This document shows, piece after piece, positions 8,322 to 17,814 of a DNA stretch of 64,000 nucleotides. Origin of the DNA: Clostridium hydrogenum (lineage in GTDB: Bacteria; Bacillota; Clostridia; Clostridiales; Clostridiaceae); assembly GCF_021432385.1 (NCBI RefSeq), contig NZ_JAEACT010000002.1, positions 2,717,501-2,781,500 of the forward strand. The letters run 5' to 3'. A program made the translations under genes and the position numbers. Numbering within the stretch: position 1 is the first letter of the stretch; every line of letters begins with the position of its first letter. The notes under the pieces are model-generated. The model saw only the letters and a program-made list of their open reading frames with translations. It had not been told where the DNA came from and made no database searches.

Positions 8322-8530
8322 GGCTATTTTTAAAAGAATATTGATATGAGCTTATGACATTAATGGACTCTAAGAATTGCTCGTTTATAATTTGCTACCC
8401 ATTTAGATGCATCATCCTGATGCCTAAATGGCTTTGACCGTCCTAGTCAAAATTACGCAAATTATAAACGAGCAATCCTAAGAGTCCATAAAAGCCAACA
8501 CATCATAGAAACATTCTTTTAAAAATAGCC
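8322..8530. repeat. Family B palindromic element, copy B1
   Basis: The 209-bp element begins GGCTATTTTTAAAAGAATAT and ends with the inverted form. Long arms (GGACTCTAAGAATTGCTCGT and its inverse) enclose two smaller hairpins. A nearly identical copy lies in the opposite orientation at 40157-40366. It sits between the convergent ends of sufU and the secreted protein gene. Confidence 0.9.
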
Positions 8531-8556
8531 GAAAATACTAAAGGAATCTATTTTTG

Positions 8557-10131
8557 TTACTGGTAAACCCCTATTTTATACTGATTGTATACATTTTGAG
8601 AATAGTACTTTGGATCACCTGCAAGCCATGAATCAGATCTTAAATATGGTTCTACTCTTACATAATAGTTCCCCTCAGGCAAATTCACTTGTTCTTTTAA
8701 ATCCTGTTGAAGACCATTTGATGTAAAAGTTTTAATTTCTTTATTATATTCATCTAAAACAGTTATCTTCCATATACCATCTAAATCCCCATTAAATTTA
8801 TCATGTGAAAATTCTACATTAAAATCCCCTTCATTTTTCACAGAAAAACTATAATAATCATCATCCGTTAATGTATTAGAATTCCCCATATACATTTCAT
8901 TTAAATTTATGTTAGTTGCTTTATCCAAACTATCATTAGATTCCTTTTCATAATTATCAGATTTAGTATAGTTTACAGTTAAATTATAAGGAACATCTAA
9001 AATATTTTTCGAATAATACTTTGGATTACCGGCAAGCCATGAATCGGACCTTAAATACGGTTCCACCTTTATATAATAATTGCCTTTTGAAAGCCCAAGA
9101 TATCTATTTATATTTGTATCTACTCCATTTGAAATCAATGTCATAAATACATTTTTACTTTCATCCATAACAGTTATTTTCCAATCACCATCTGTTTCTC
9201 CTACAAATTTGTCATGTGCAAAATTCACATTAATATATCCGTCTTCGTTAACTTGTATTTCATAATAATCATCATCTGTAACTGAACTTGAATATCCTGT
9301 GTACTGCTGATTTAAATTTATAACTTGAGCACCCATCATGTCATCATCTGGTTCCTGCTCAAAATATTCAGATTTAGTAAAATCTACAGAAACGCTGTAC
9401 GGAACCTTTAAAACATAAGTCGAATAATATTGAGGATTACCAATCAGCCATGAATCAGACACTCTAAAATATGGTTCTACAATAACATTATACTTTCCCT
9501 TTTTTAATCCTAATGGAGTAATAGTTTTATCTTCAATTCCATTTACATATATTTCTTTTATAGTAGTTGTTTCATCTTCGTCAGTAACCCTTATATCCCA
9601 TACTGCATCAGTTTCTCCAACTAATTTATTGTGATTAAATGTGATGTTAATATTTCCATCTTCAGATAATTCTATAGGATACTTGTCCCCATCTTTAAGA
9701 GAAGCACAGGTGTTAGTTTTATTTAATAAATTTTCCGTTTGATTGGAGATAGTAGCGCTTACAGTATTAAAATACTTACAATATTTTTTACCATTGCTTA
9801 AAAAAATCTTAATGCAATATCTTGAATTAAAATCATAATTGTTTACTGGTATTATTTTTATTTTGTTTGTATCAAGTTTTTTAATTTCAACTGGAATATA
9901 TGTATTATCTTTTTCTATGACAATTCCATCTATTTTGTCATTTTGAACTTCATCAGAAAAATTTACCACAAATTCCTTGTTTACTGGTACATTACTTACC
10001 TCATCCAATGTTATCCAGTTACTATCACTAGTTGCTGCCTTAGAGCTTACAAATGGAATATTTATAACTAATAAAAATACTATATAAAATATGCTTGCCG
10101 TCATTATTCCATTCTTTAGATTTTTTTTCAT
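8557..10131 (-). CDS. Secreted protein with three PPC-like repeats
   Basis: A 524-residue protein with a signal peptide (MKKNLKNG, hydrophobic to about residue 28, then VSSKAA). An Ig-like/SbsA-type segment (about 40-125) with SDEVQNDKIDGIVIE is followed by three repeats of about 120 residues. Each repeat carries DDDYYxxxVxxxG or a variant, VGETDGDWKITV, and VEPYLRSDSWLAGxPKYYS. They resemble bacterial pre-peptidase C-terminal (PPC) domains. No protease or other catalytic domain is present, so it is probably a cell-surface or matrix-binding accessory protein. The start follows GGGGG. Substrate unknown. Confidence 0.7.
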   Translation of the reverse strand: MKKNLKNGIMTASIFYIVFLLVINIPFVSSKAATSDSNWITLDEVSNVPVNKEFVVNFSDEVQNDKIDGIVIEKDNTYIPVEIKKLDTNKIKIIPVNNYDFNSRYCIKIFLSNGKKYCKYFNTVSATISNQTENLLNKTNTCASLKDGDKYPIELSEDGNINITFNHNKLVGETDAVWDIRVTDEDETTTIKEIYVNGIEDKTITPLGLKKGKYNVIVEPYFRVSDSWLIGNPQYYSTYVLKVPYSVSVDFTKSEYFEQEPDDDMMGAQVINLNQQYTGYSSSVTDDDYYEIQVNEDGYINVNFAHDKFVGETDGDWKITVMDESKNVFMTLISNGVDTNINRYLGLSKGNYYIKVEPYLRSDSWLAGNPKYYSKNILDVPYNLTVNYTKSDNYEKESNDSLDKATNINLNEMYMGNSNTLTDDDYYSFSVKNEGDFNVEFSHDKFNGDLDGIWKITVLDEYNKEIKTFTSNGLQQDLKEQVNLPEGNYYVRVEPYLRSDSWLAGDPKYYSQNVYNQYKIGVYQ

Positions 10132-10241
10132 AATTAATTTTGTCCCCCTTTATTTTTAATGTAAAATTAGTATTATACTTAATATTCTACATCAAGATGT
10201 ATATTCCTCCATATAATTACACAAAAATATATAAAAAATAA

Positions 10242-10277
10242 GAGCATGCACAAATTAAAACTTATGCATGTTCTTAT
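10242..10277 (-). terminator. Terminator after the MNT nucleotidyltransferase
   Basis: AGAGCATGCA and TGCATGTTCT form a hairpin with a 15-base loop. On the minus strand it is followed by TTATTTTTTATAT. It lies downstream of the gene at 10422-10844. Confidence 0.7.
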
Positions 10278-10421
10278 AATCATTTTGAATAATTACTTGC
10301 AACTTTATCCTTATCTCTAACAATATGAAAAAATAGTTCTTCATGACTTGGTTATTCATACCTGTGTAAAATTCTATTTCGCATTAAACGTGATTTTTGA
10401 ACAAAAATATGTACCTCTTAA

Positions 10422-10844
10422 TCAATCTGATAACAAATCAACCTTCCTAAAATAAATAAAATTTTCATTTTCCCTATAAACCCAATCAGTTTCGTCGCAA
10501 AACTTTTCAAATTCTTTTTTATTATCATTACAATATATAAGCTTTCCATCATTCAAGATATTGATTTTAATAAACATATCCAAATTATCACTTTTTAAAT
10601 CTATAACATCTATTTCTCTTTTTAAAAATTTTTCTAAAAATAACTCTATATCTAAAATATTATCTAGCTTTAACTTATTCTCACTTAAAACAGCTATATC
10701 AACATCTGAAAATTCATTAAATTCATTATTACAAATACTGCCAAAAATAATAACAGTAGAAATACCAAACTTACTTATAAAATCACTAAACTCAGATGAA
10801 TTAAGCTTATTTAATATATTACGCTTTTCATCTACAATACTCAT
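10422..10844 (-). CDS. MNT-type nucleotidyltransferase
   Basis: A 140-residue protein with a minimal Pol-beta-fold nucleotidyltransferase domain. The core GSICNNEFNEFSDVDIAVL has the GS...D-x-D catalytic pattern. The N-terminal part has FSDFISKFGISTVIIFGS, and a C-terminal extension has KEFEKFCDETDWVYRENENF. Relatives (MntA) are antitoxins that AMPylate a HEPN toxin, but no intact HEPN gene is adjacent. It therefore looks solitary, or its partner has been lost. A short degraded reading frame lies downstream at 10280-10384. Confidence 0.8.
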   Translation of the reverse strand: MSIVDEKRNILNKLNSSEFSDFISKFGISTVIIFGSICNNEFNEFSDVDIAVLSENKLKLDNILDIELFLEKFLKREIDVIDLKSDNLDMFIKINILNDGKLIYCNDNKKEFEKFCDETDWVYRENENFIYFRKVDLLSD

Positions 10845-11022
10845 ACTATCACCACTTTTTTATTTATATATATATTATACAGTATTTCTTCTGTCCATTT
10901 AAACAAAATTTATTCACTACTTTAAGATTCCTTAATTAATAAAAGAACAAGCGCAACATTTTATTATAGGTTTATGCTATTATAAATGTAGATAGAAATA
11001 CATCTCTAAGAGGCGATTTAAA

Positions 11023-11529
11023 TTGAAAAAGCTAATAATAGTGAATGGACCCATGGGCGTAGGTAAAACTGCCACTTGTAAAAAACTAAACAAAGAGCTT
11101 CAAAATTCAGTATGGCTTGACGGAGACTGGTGCTGGATGATGAATCCTTTTATAGCCAATGAGGAAAACAAATTAATGGTCGAAAAAAATATTACATATC
11201 TATTAAGAAGCTTTTTAACTAATTCTAATTTTGACTATGTAATATTCAACTGGGTAATACATTTAGAAGAAATATTTGATTTAATTTTAAACAAATTAAA
11301 TGATTTAGAATTTGAAGTAATAAAAATAACCCTTATGTGCAATGAAAAAAGCTTAAAGAGAAGAATATCAATAGACGTAGCAAATGGCCTAAGAGACGAA
11401 GAATGTATAAATAGAAGTTTAGAGCGCATACCTCTATATAAAAATATGAACACTATAAAAATTGATACAAGTGAAATCTCCACTGATGAAGTTGTAAAAA
11501 AAATAAAGGAAATAACTAGAAACCGTTAG
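11023..11529 (+). CDS. P-loop kinase-like ATP-binding protein
   Basis: A 168-residue protein starting at TTG 11023, after AGAGGCG. Walker A is NGPMGVGKTATCKKLN at residues 8-23. DGDWCWMMNPF follows, then RRISIDVANGLRDEECINRS, a lid-like arginine-rich segment. This is the layout of small-molecule or nucleotide kinases such as the adenylate, shikimate or chloramphenicol phosphotransferase-like groups. The substrate is unknown and the gene stands alone between unrelated minus-strand genes. Confidence 0.75.
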   Translation: MKKLIIVNGPMGVGKTATCKKLNKELQNSVWLDGDWCWMMNPFIANEENKLMVEKNITYLLRSFLTNSNFDYVIFNWVIHLEEIFDLILNKLNDLEFEVIKITLMCNEKSLKRRISIDVANGLRDEECINRSLERIPLYKNMNTIKIDTSEISTDEVVKKIKEITRNR

Positions 11530-11571
11530 CAACTAAAGTTTGGAGGTTGGACGTAATTTTCGAGCATGAAA

Positions 11572-12177
11572 TTAAACTCTAAAATCAACTTTTGGAGTTT
11601 CAGCACTTGCAGTTCCTATATTACACAACTCCTGCAGTACTTTTGCAAAAAGCTCGTACAATTCTTTAAGCCTTTCAATATCCCTTATAACTCCAATAAC
11701 TTCAAAATAGAGTTCATCAACATCATCTGTAAAATGTTTTTTACCTCTACCACCATTACCTTTTATCTGAAGATTACTATGTTGCTGATTTTCCATCAAA
11801 CTTCTTATGCTTTCATTTTCAAACAATAATTTTATTTTTTCTTCATTGTTGCTTTTTATTACAAAAGTATCATCAAATTCTTTATACCCAATACTAATAT
11901 CCTTCATACCTAACATTTTTCCCATTTCGCTAAAAACTCCACTTCTATATATCCTAAAATAAAAGTTATCTAAATTTACAAAAGTGGCTCTCATCCTAGT
12001 ATGCGTAATTGATGATTTTCCTGTAGATACTGTATAGGTATCCAATATAACAAGCCAATTATCTACATATGCTTCAACTTTATCTCCTCTCCGAAGAACT
12101 CCTTGTACATAATTACCTTTAATTTCTTCTGCGAACTTTTTCCAAACCTCTCTTTTACTAGTTCCAAATAACTCCAT
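11572..12177 (-). CDS. Conserved hypothetical protein
   Basis: A 201-residue soluble protein that I do not recognise. I chose ATG 12177, with GGAGGAGTG upstream, over the longer frame that runs into a hairpin. Visible features are KREVWKKFAEEIKGNYV at the N-terminus, a beta-rich middle with YTVSTGKSSITHTRMRATF, and a C-terminal helix IRDIERLKELYELFAKVL. It has no signal peptide, membrane segment or catalytic motif. The shape suggests a ligand- or protein-binding domain. It may be cotranscribed after the acyltransferase at 12289, unless the hairpin between them terminates. Confidence 0.65.
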   Translation of the reverse strand: MELFGTSKREVWKKFAEEIKGNYVQGVLRRGDKVEAYVDNWLVILDTYTVSTGKSSITHTRMRATFVNLDNFYFRIYRSGVFSEMGKMLGMKDISIGYKEFDDTFVIKSNNEEKIKLLFENESIRSLMENQQHSNLQIKGNGGRGKKHFTDDVDELYFEVIGVIRDIERLKELYELFAKVLQELCNIGTASAETPKVDFRV

Positions 12178-12202
12178 ATATTTCACTCCTCCATTAAAAT
12201 AT

Positions 12203-12233
12203 ATGGCACATTTGTTTTGTTCAAATGTGCCAT
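12203..12233 (-). terminator. Perfect hairpin after the membrane acyltransferase
   Basis: ATGGCACATTTG and CAAATGTGCCAT form a 12-bp perfect stem with a 7-base loop. The minus-strand tail ATATTTTAAT is only moderately T-rich, so it may terminate inefficiently or protect the RNA end. Confidence 0.55.
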
Positions 12234-12288
12234 TAAGCAAATCAAAAAAATTTCGTAATCATAAAAACCAAATACTAATACTTTACAT

Positions 12289-13386
12289 TCAGCTTCTCAT
12301 CTTTAAACCAACTAAATTTAATTTGTGTGAAAAAGTTTTTTCTATAATTCCAGACAATTTATGGTAATTAACAGAAAACAATATTCCAATTAACATCTCT
12401 AAAGAAAAAATCAAATTTGCATTCAAACCAAATAACGGTATCAAAACTACTGCCACTATCATTAAAAGCCAAATTATAATATTACAAAATGCTTTTTCTA
12501 CATATCTATTAATAAAACTTATACCTAGCATTAAAAAATAAGAAAGAATTAAAACAACTAACCATCTTAATAAAACATTATTAGTGAATGGTGCAAATAC
12601 TTTTATAGCTAGCAAATGCACATACAAAAATAACAAAGAATTTTTTCCAAAATATAATATTGGATTATTTAAACTCTTAAATTTTATTGTCCTTGAAATA
12701 TAAAAAACTATGCTCATTATAAAAATACTAACACCAAAATAGCCAGCAGACATATTAAATTTATTTGAAAAATCCACTTTCGTAACCATTGAAGCTAAAA
12801 TAAACACTGCAAATGTAAAACTTCCTATTAATAAATTTAGCTTTTTATCTATTCTGTATAAGAAAATTCCAAAGAACACCATAGATATCCATGGAAATAC
12901 AGGAAATACAGCTGGTGCGAATAAAAAATCTTTTACTGGGAATGTAGGTATTTTTGATGTTATAAAATAATGTATAAGAAACACTGCTATTGAAGCAACT
13001 AAATAAAATGTTTTACTTGGTTTTATACTTTTTTCAATCAATACTATAATAATAACCGCCATAGCCATCATTTGCAGTATATCGCACAAACTACTGCTAT
13101 AAATATTGGCTCTCCATATGCCAATGTAAGATACCCCCAGCAATCCAAATATTAAATAAGCTGGAATAATTACTTTTATAGATTTTTTAGCCTGAAAAAC
13201 CGAAGATGTTATTCCTGAAACAGCAAAAAAAAGTACTGGAGCTGTTCCTCCAAAAAAAGCTAATAGTCCAAAAACACCACCAACAGCTGATTTTCCAACA
13301 GTAACTAAGGTTATTGCATGTATTAATATCATAAATATACACGCAATTCCTTTAATACAATCCAATGAATAATCTCTTTCCTTCAA
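12289..13386 (-). CDS. Membrane acyltransferase (acyltransferase 3-like)
   Basis: A 365-residue integral membrane protein with about ten hydrophobic segments. The N-terminus reads KERDYSLDCIKGIACIFMIL, followed by IHAITL. This D-x-x-KG-x-A...IH arrangement is that of acyltransferase-3/OafA-type O-acetyltransferases, which modify cell-surface sugars. I prefer TTG 13386, eight bases after GGGGG, over an ATG 13 codons upstream that has a weaker site. Repeat A2 lies upstream. Substrate unknown; the family call is probable, the acyl acceptor is not inferable. Confidence 0.75.
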   Translation of the reverse strand: MKERDYSLDCIKGIACIFMILIHAITLVTVGKSAVGGVFGLLAFFGGTAPVLFFAVSGITSSVFQAKKSIKVIIPAYLIFGLLGVSYIGIWRANIYSSSLCDILQMMAMAVIIIVLIEKSIKPSKTFYLVASIAVFLIHYFITSKIPTFPVKDFLFAPAVFPVFPWISMVFFGIFLYRIDKKLNLLIGSFTFAVFILASMVTKVDFSNKFNMSAGYFGVSIFIMSIVFYISRTIKFKSLNNPILYFGKNSLLFLYVHLLAIKVFAPFTNNVLLRWLVVLILSYFLMLGISFINRYVEKAFCNIIIWLLMIVAVVLIPLFGLNANLIFSLEMLIGILFSVNYHKLSGIIEKTFSHKLNLVGLKMRS

Positions 13387-13465
13387 AATGAATCCCCCAT
13401 TTCTTTTTAACATATAGATAGGCAACTTGAAACAGGTAAATTATACATACCAAGTTTATCCTGAC

Positions 13466-13712
13466 AAATTACAATTTAACTCAGAGTACAAAGTACAGAG
13501 TACAGAGTACAATGAAGGACGATTTTTCTCCGTTATCACTGCGAAAAATCTGAAAACTTATTTTTTTATTGCTGCGCAATTGCGCCATAGATGGCGCTCA
13601 GCGAAGCTGACACCATTTAAGTTTAAGATTTGCCTAAGCAAAGCGAAAGGTAAATCATCATTCACTGTACTCCGTACTCTGTCATCTGTACTCTGCTCGA
13701 CAAATTGTAATT
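13466..13712. repeat. Family A palindromic repeat, copy A2
   Basis: Outer arms AAATTACAATTT/AAATTGTAATTT enclose repeated GAGTACA units (several tandem AGAGTACA/AAGTACA). Inside are the AATCTGAAAACTTATTTTTT segment and a TTGCTGCGCAATTGCG hairpin. Its interior closely matches A1. It lies between the divergent acyltransferase and AAA/nuclease genes. The reading frame over it (13427-13744) is repeat sequence, not a gene. Confidence 0.85.
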
Positions 13713-13810
13713 TTTCAAATCGCTTATCTATATATACTCTTTAAAATATATTTTTCTGTCACTTTAAATGTAATTAATGTATAAAATCTTAATACTCTGC
13801 TATAATCTAT

Positions 13811-13910
13811 AGTGAAACTGTCGCGAAATTTAGACTATTTATGTTCCAAGAATACAAGTCGTATAGCGGATTATATTACATATATATTTTGTAGCTACGC
13901 TAGTTTCACT
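13811..13910. repeat. 100-bp inverted-repeat element upstream of the AAA/nuclease gene
   Basis: AGTGAAACT at the left is matched by AGTTTCACT at the right, with weaker pairing inside. The size and the GTGAAACT motif recall family E, so it may be a degenerate member. It occupies the leader of the gene starting at 13934. Confidence 0.45.
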
Positions 13911-13933
13911 AAAGAATTATCGAGGTGATGGCA

Positions 13934-15496
13934 ATGGAAAAACATTTTAATACTACCGGACTTTGTGTTCCAAGAAAACATTATATGGTTAATATAGATA
14001 ACAAAATAAAACAAATAAAAAAACTTATTGATAGAGAAAGTTATTTTGTAATTAACAGACCAAGACAATATGGAAAGACTACTACCTTAAATCAAATAAA
14101 AAATCATTTAAAAAATGAATATGTAGTTATTTCTATTAGTTTTGAAGGAATTGGAGATTTAATTTTTACAGACGAAAAACTATTTTGCCCCAATGTATTA
14201 GATATTATGGCTGATGCCTTAGAAATATCGGATGATGAAAAAGCTAAAACGCTAAGAGAGTTATCTAAAAAGGTATCAAGTTTAAAAGAGCTGTCTAAAG
14301 CAATAACTAAGTTTGTAAATTCCTCTCTCAAAGAAGTTATTCTTTTAATAGACGAGGTAGATAAATCTTCTAATAACCAGCTATTTTTAAGCTTTTTAGG
14401 CATGCTTAGGAACAAATATTTACTTAGAAATGCAGAGCAAGATTGTACTTTTAAATCTGTAATTTTAGCTGGTGTTCATGACGTAAAAAACTTAAAGCTT
14501 AAAATAAGAAATGAAGAAATCTCAAAATATAATTCACCTTGGAATATAGCAGTTAATTTTAATATTGATTTAAGCTTTAATTCATCTGAAATAGAAACTA
14601 TGCTAGAGGATTATGCCACTTGCAATAAGCTTTCTATGAATTTAAAGAAACTTTCCGAGAGAATTTATTATTTTACTGAAGGATATCCATTTTTAGTAAG
14701 CCGAATCTGTCAAATTATTGATGAAGATTTTTATGCGGATGAAAAACGGTCTTGGACCATTAAAGATATAGATAGAGCTGTAAAAAATATTATTGCCGAA
14801 GTTAACACATTATTTGAAAGTTTAGTTAAAAATTTAGAAAATAATTCAGATTTATATGACCTTGCACACAGAATTTTAGTTAAAGGGGAAAACATACCTT
14901 TTAATGCCTTAAATCCACTTATCAATCTAGGTTTAACTTATGGATTTTTTAAAGAAGAAAACGGAAGTGTTGCTATAAGCAATAAAATATTTGAGGAAAT
15001 AATTTATAATTATATGCTTTCAAAAATGATTACTAAAACAAGGGATATAGATAATTACAATTTCAAATACAATTTTATAGAAGAAAACGGAAGCTTAAAC
15101 TTTCCAAAAATTCTAAGTAGATTTCAGCAGTTCATTAAAGAACAATACTCTATAAAAGATTTAAACTTTATCGAAAACAATGGAAGACTTCTTTTTCTTG
15201 CCTTTGTAAAACCTATAATAAACGGAATTGGCTTTGATTTTAAAGAAGTTCAAATTTCTGAAGAAAAACGTCTAGACCTTGTTATTACTTATAATAATTT
15301 TAAATATATTGTTGAACTAAAACTATGGCGTGGAAAAGAATATCATGAAAAGGGCATTAAGCAATTATGTGATTATCTTGATATTAACGGACTAGATGAA
15401 GGATATTTAGTTATATTTAATTTTAATAAAAATAAGGAATATAAAGAAGAAAGTATTGAAATTGGTGGTAAAAATATAGTTGCTGTTTATGTTTAA
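13934..15496 (+). CDS. AAA ATPase with C-terminal PD-(D/E)XK nuclease domain (intact copy)
   Basis: A 520-residue protein of the AAA-ATPase-like/PDDEXK_9 type (PF09820 plus PF08011 by recollection). Walker A RPRQYGKTTT lies near residues 42-51 and Walker B VILLIDEVDKS near 137. A helical middle follows. The C-terminal nuclease core has LDLVITY (about 447) and the E-x-K motif in VELKLWRGKEY (about 460), then a QLCDYLD helix. I chose ATG 13934, six bases after GAGGTG. The biological role of this family is not established. A second copy at 41516 has lost the nuclease part, and a relic of the last codons lies at 26842-26877. Confidence 0.85.
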   Translation: MEKHFNTTGLCVPRKHYMVNIDNKIKQIKKLIDRESYFVINRPRQYGKTTTLNQIKNHLKNEYVVISISFEGIGDLIFTDEKLFCPNVLDIMADALEISDDEKAKTLRELSKKVSSLKELSKAITKFVNSSLKEVILLIDEVDKSSNNQLFLSFLGMLRNKYLLRNAEQDCTFKSVILAGVHDVKNLKLKIRNEEISKYNSPWNIAVNFNIDLSFNSSEIETMLEDYATCNKLSMNLKKLSERIYYFTEGYPFLVSRICQIIDEDFYADEKRSWTIKDIDRAVKNIIAEVNTLFESLVKNLENNSDLYDLAHRILVKGENIPFNALNPLINLGLTYGFFKEENGSVAISNKIFEEIIYNYMLSKMITKTRDIDNYNFKYNFIEENGSLNFPKILSRFQQFIKEQYSIKDLNFIENNGRLLFLAFVKPIINGIGFDFKEVQISEEKRLDLVITYNNFKYIVELKLWRGKEYHEKGIKQLCDYLDINGLDEGYLVIFNFNKNKEYKEESIEIGGKNIVAVYV

Positions 15497-15516
15497 AGTA
15501 ATAATTAAACGTGGAT

Positions 15517-15788
15517 GTCGCACAAAATGATGTTAGTGAATAGCATCTTAAAATCTTAAATAAAATTAATAAAACTAAGCGGCAAATTTTTTAAAGCTTA
15601 AGAGCTTTAGATAACTCGCAAGAAGATGCTCGGACAATCTAAATCTCTAAATCTTTAAAAAATTTTCCACTAAGTTTTATGCAATTTTATTTAAAATATT
15701 TTTTCAATGCTATTCCCTAACATCATTTTTTTCTACACCTACCAAAGGCTATTTGATTAATCCATTACATCTTTGTTTTACAATGTTT
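15517..15788. repeat. Family C palindromic repeat, copy C1
   Basis: The element has AATAAAATTAATAAAACTAA arms around a core containing ACTCGCAAGAAGATGCTC. Its right arm ends ACCTACCAAAGGCTATTTGA, then TTTGTTTTACAATG. The left outer arm is truncated compared with C2 (31876-32191). It begins 20 bases after the AAA/nuclease stop. Confidence 0.8.
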
Positions 15789-15990
15789 AAATAAGTTGAT
15801 CAATTAATATACTAATTATAACCTCAAAATATATTATTACTTAAATAATAAAAGTTTTTCAACTATACCAAAATTCCGTAGGCACACTAATATTCTTGAT
15901 TAATTTATGTCTTTGAAATGGAGCACTAGAAATTAATAATATAGGTTCAAGAATCTTAATGGGCTTACGCCCAAGCCTGAAATACAGTTC
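15789..15990. other. Gene-free stretch with a short recurrent motif
   Basis: No gene is seen here. At 15867-15885 lies ACCAAAATTCCGTAGGCAC, found again at 46018-46036 and, inverted and shorter, at 48447-48458. A small GGGC/GCCC hairpin lies just before the arylsulfotransferase stop. Confidence 0.5.
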
Positions 15991-17418
15991 TTAATCCACA
16001 ATCTGTTCTTCTGTTACACAGGCATCCATCTTGCCTTCCATACCCCAGGTTCCCTCTACCTTTGTTATATGATTAATGTTACCAACTGCCGCTCCAGGAA
16101 CTCTGAAATCATGGTTGTCTAATGGTACCACTGGCGTTTCAATTGGTGTTTCAAGCTGTGGAACATAACTATATGGATAACGGTATGCTCGATAAATAAA
16201 AGGCATTTCTGACCTAAATGGCGCAATATACTCCCATACGATTTCTTTTTCCGGAGTCACTTCTAGCATTCTGCAACTACAACCTTCATCAATCAGTGTA
16301 TTTCCATTTGGCAATCTTTGTGCAGATGATATCAGCTGAGAATAGAACTGGCTCTTTGCTGTAATATCCATCATACCTCCAAATACCGAACCATCAAACT
16401 GCCATACCACCTTAAGGGTTTCTGGATCTAATTCGATAACTCTGGAATGATCACGAAGATCTGTCTTTGTACCATCTTTCGATGTTCTGGAAGGTGCACC
16501 ATATCCTGCCCATCCACCATTATCAAATATTAAAATATTTCCCGCCCCTGGAAGACCCTTCGGAATCATGTGCACATGATGCTGTCCTATTATCTGTCCT
16601 ATTGCACGAAGTTGCTTTGTTTCAGTGAAATCCGGGCCAATTTTCCATACAAGTTTTCCAGTTTTTTTCGAAATAATAGCTAAAATATTGCTCTCTCTTG
16701 AATCCCATATAATGTTATCAGGATGAAAACGTTCATCACCTGCATCATACCATTTGTTCGGACCAAGCACTGACATACTGTTAATATGCAGCCAGTCGCT
16801 TTGACCTCCGCCATTTTCATGGACATTTGGATTTCTATATAAAACGTTCTTGGCAGTCTCTGAGAAACCATATTCATTAAAATGATCACTAGCACTCCAT
16901 TTCCATACAATGTTTCCTTCCCAATCAACTTCAATGATACAGTCATCAAGTAATCTTTTATCAGAAATACGCTTATTATATTTATCCTCATGGCAGAGAA
17001 TTAGCGTATTCCCTCTATCTACACTTGCCTCCATACCTGGCACAAAATATCCTACCGGATTTCCTTCTCTCTGAAAATCATGGTGTTGACGAGCCATCCA
17101 ATATGTTTTGTCTCCATCATGAAGTTCCTCCAACCTATTGAATGTCCATTCAATCTTTCCATCCCAGTTAACCTGTGTCAGATCAGACATATCCTGATAT
17201 CCATACTGATTTTCACGTCTTCCCAATGAACCAAACACTCTCCCGCCCGGCAGAAGTTTACTTGGAAATCCCTGAAGTGCAACCCATGTCTTTACCACAT
17301 TACCATTCATATCAATTAATACTGTACCAACCCCATTCACTGACATCAATGTGTAACCATTCCATGCTTTATCTGGATTATATCTTGTTACACCCATTGG
17401 ATATACACTTGTTCCCAT
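15991..17418 (-). CDS. PAPS-independent arylsulfotransferase
   Basis: A 475-residue beta-propeller-type arylsulfotransferase (ASST) that moves sulfate between phenolic compounds. Recognisable family blocks are DWLHINSMSV (H211), QHHVHMIPKG (H280-H283) with NILIFDNGG, SRVIELDPETLKVVWQF (R326), and LPNGNTLIDEGCSCRMLEVT with C380 and C382. It has no signal peptide or lipobox, unlike periplasmic E. coli AssT, so it is probably cytoplasmic or released by another route. It is last in an operon with a thioredoxin and a thioredoxin reductase. Base composition is clearly richer in G+C than its neighbours. Confidence 0.85.
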   Translation of the reverse strand: MGTSVYPMGVTRYNPDKAWNGYTLMSVNGVGTVLIDMNGNVVKTWVALQGFPSKLLPGGRVFGSLGRRENQYGYQDMSDLTQVNWDGKIEWTFNRLEELHDGDKTYWMARQHHDFQREGNPVGYFVPGMEASVDRGNTLILCHEDKYNKRISDKRLLDDCIIEVDWEGNIVWKWSASDHFNEYGFSETAKNVLYRNPNVHENGGGQSDWLHINSMSVLGPNKWYDAGDERFHPDNIIWDSRESNILAIISKKTGKLVWKIGPDFTETKQLRAIGQIIGQHHVHMIPKGLPGAGNILIFDNGGWAGYGAPSRTSKDGTKTDLRDHSRVIELDPETLKVVWQFDGSVFGGMMDITAKSQFYSQLISSAQRLPNGNTLIDEGCSCRMLEVTPEKEIVWEYIAPFRSEMPFIYRAYRYPYSYVPQLETPIETPVVPLDNHDFRVPGAAVGNINHITKVEGTWGMEGKMDACVTEEQIVD

Positions 17419-17472
17419 AATTTATTCAATCTCCTTTTTCTACATATTTATTTTTTAGCACTTAATATCGCG

Positions 17473-17799
17473 TTAATTAGCACCTAATATCGCATTAATT
17501 TTATCTGTGTAATCATCTTCTTGCTGCTTCCCGCCAACCTTGTATATACATTCACCATTATCAAAAAACAAAACTTGTGGCACACCCTTCAATGCGAATT
17601 TGTTGAACAGATCTTTCTGTTCTTCAACATCCACATTATAGAATCCAAATTCTTTATCTTTATAATCTTCTTCGATTTCTTCAAGCATTGGATGAACTTC
17701 TTGACATACATGACAGGACTTTCTTGAAAATAATACCAAGCATTTTTCACCTTCGTCATTAATTTTTTCATCAAATTCATTTGAGTTAATTCTCTCCAT
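17473..17799 (-). CDS. Thioredoxin-like protein with CHVC active site
   Basis: A 108-residue thioredoxin fold. The active site SRKSCHVCQEVHP (C29, C32) replaces the usual WCGPC. The cis-proline is P74 in KGVPQVLFF, and GxCIYKVGG follows as in thioredoxins. It lies 15 bp after the reductase gene and 54 bp before the arylsulfotransferase gene. It is thus likely the disulfide carrier of this cassette, reducing or oxidising a partner such as the sulfotransferase. The CHVC site probably shifts its redox potential, but the direction cannot be told from sequence. Confidence 0.88.
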   Translation of the reverse strand: MERINSNEFDEKINDEGEKCLVLFSRKSCHVCQEVHPMLEEIEEDYKDKEFGFYNVDVEEQKDLFNKFALKGVPQVLFFDNGECIYKVGGKQQEDDYTDKINAILGAN

Positions 17800-17814
17800 G
17801 TTTCATTTTCCCCT

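Noticed and set aside
11566..11829. 87-codon plus-strand open frame
   Set aside because: It is the antisense of the conserved hypothetical gene at 11572-12177, which has a strong ribosome site.
13427..13744. 105-codon open frame on the plus strand
   Set aside because: It is a translation of repeat A2; the same peptide (LSKAKGKSSFTVL) appears in the false N-terminal extension over repeat A4.
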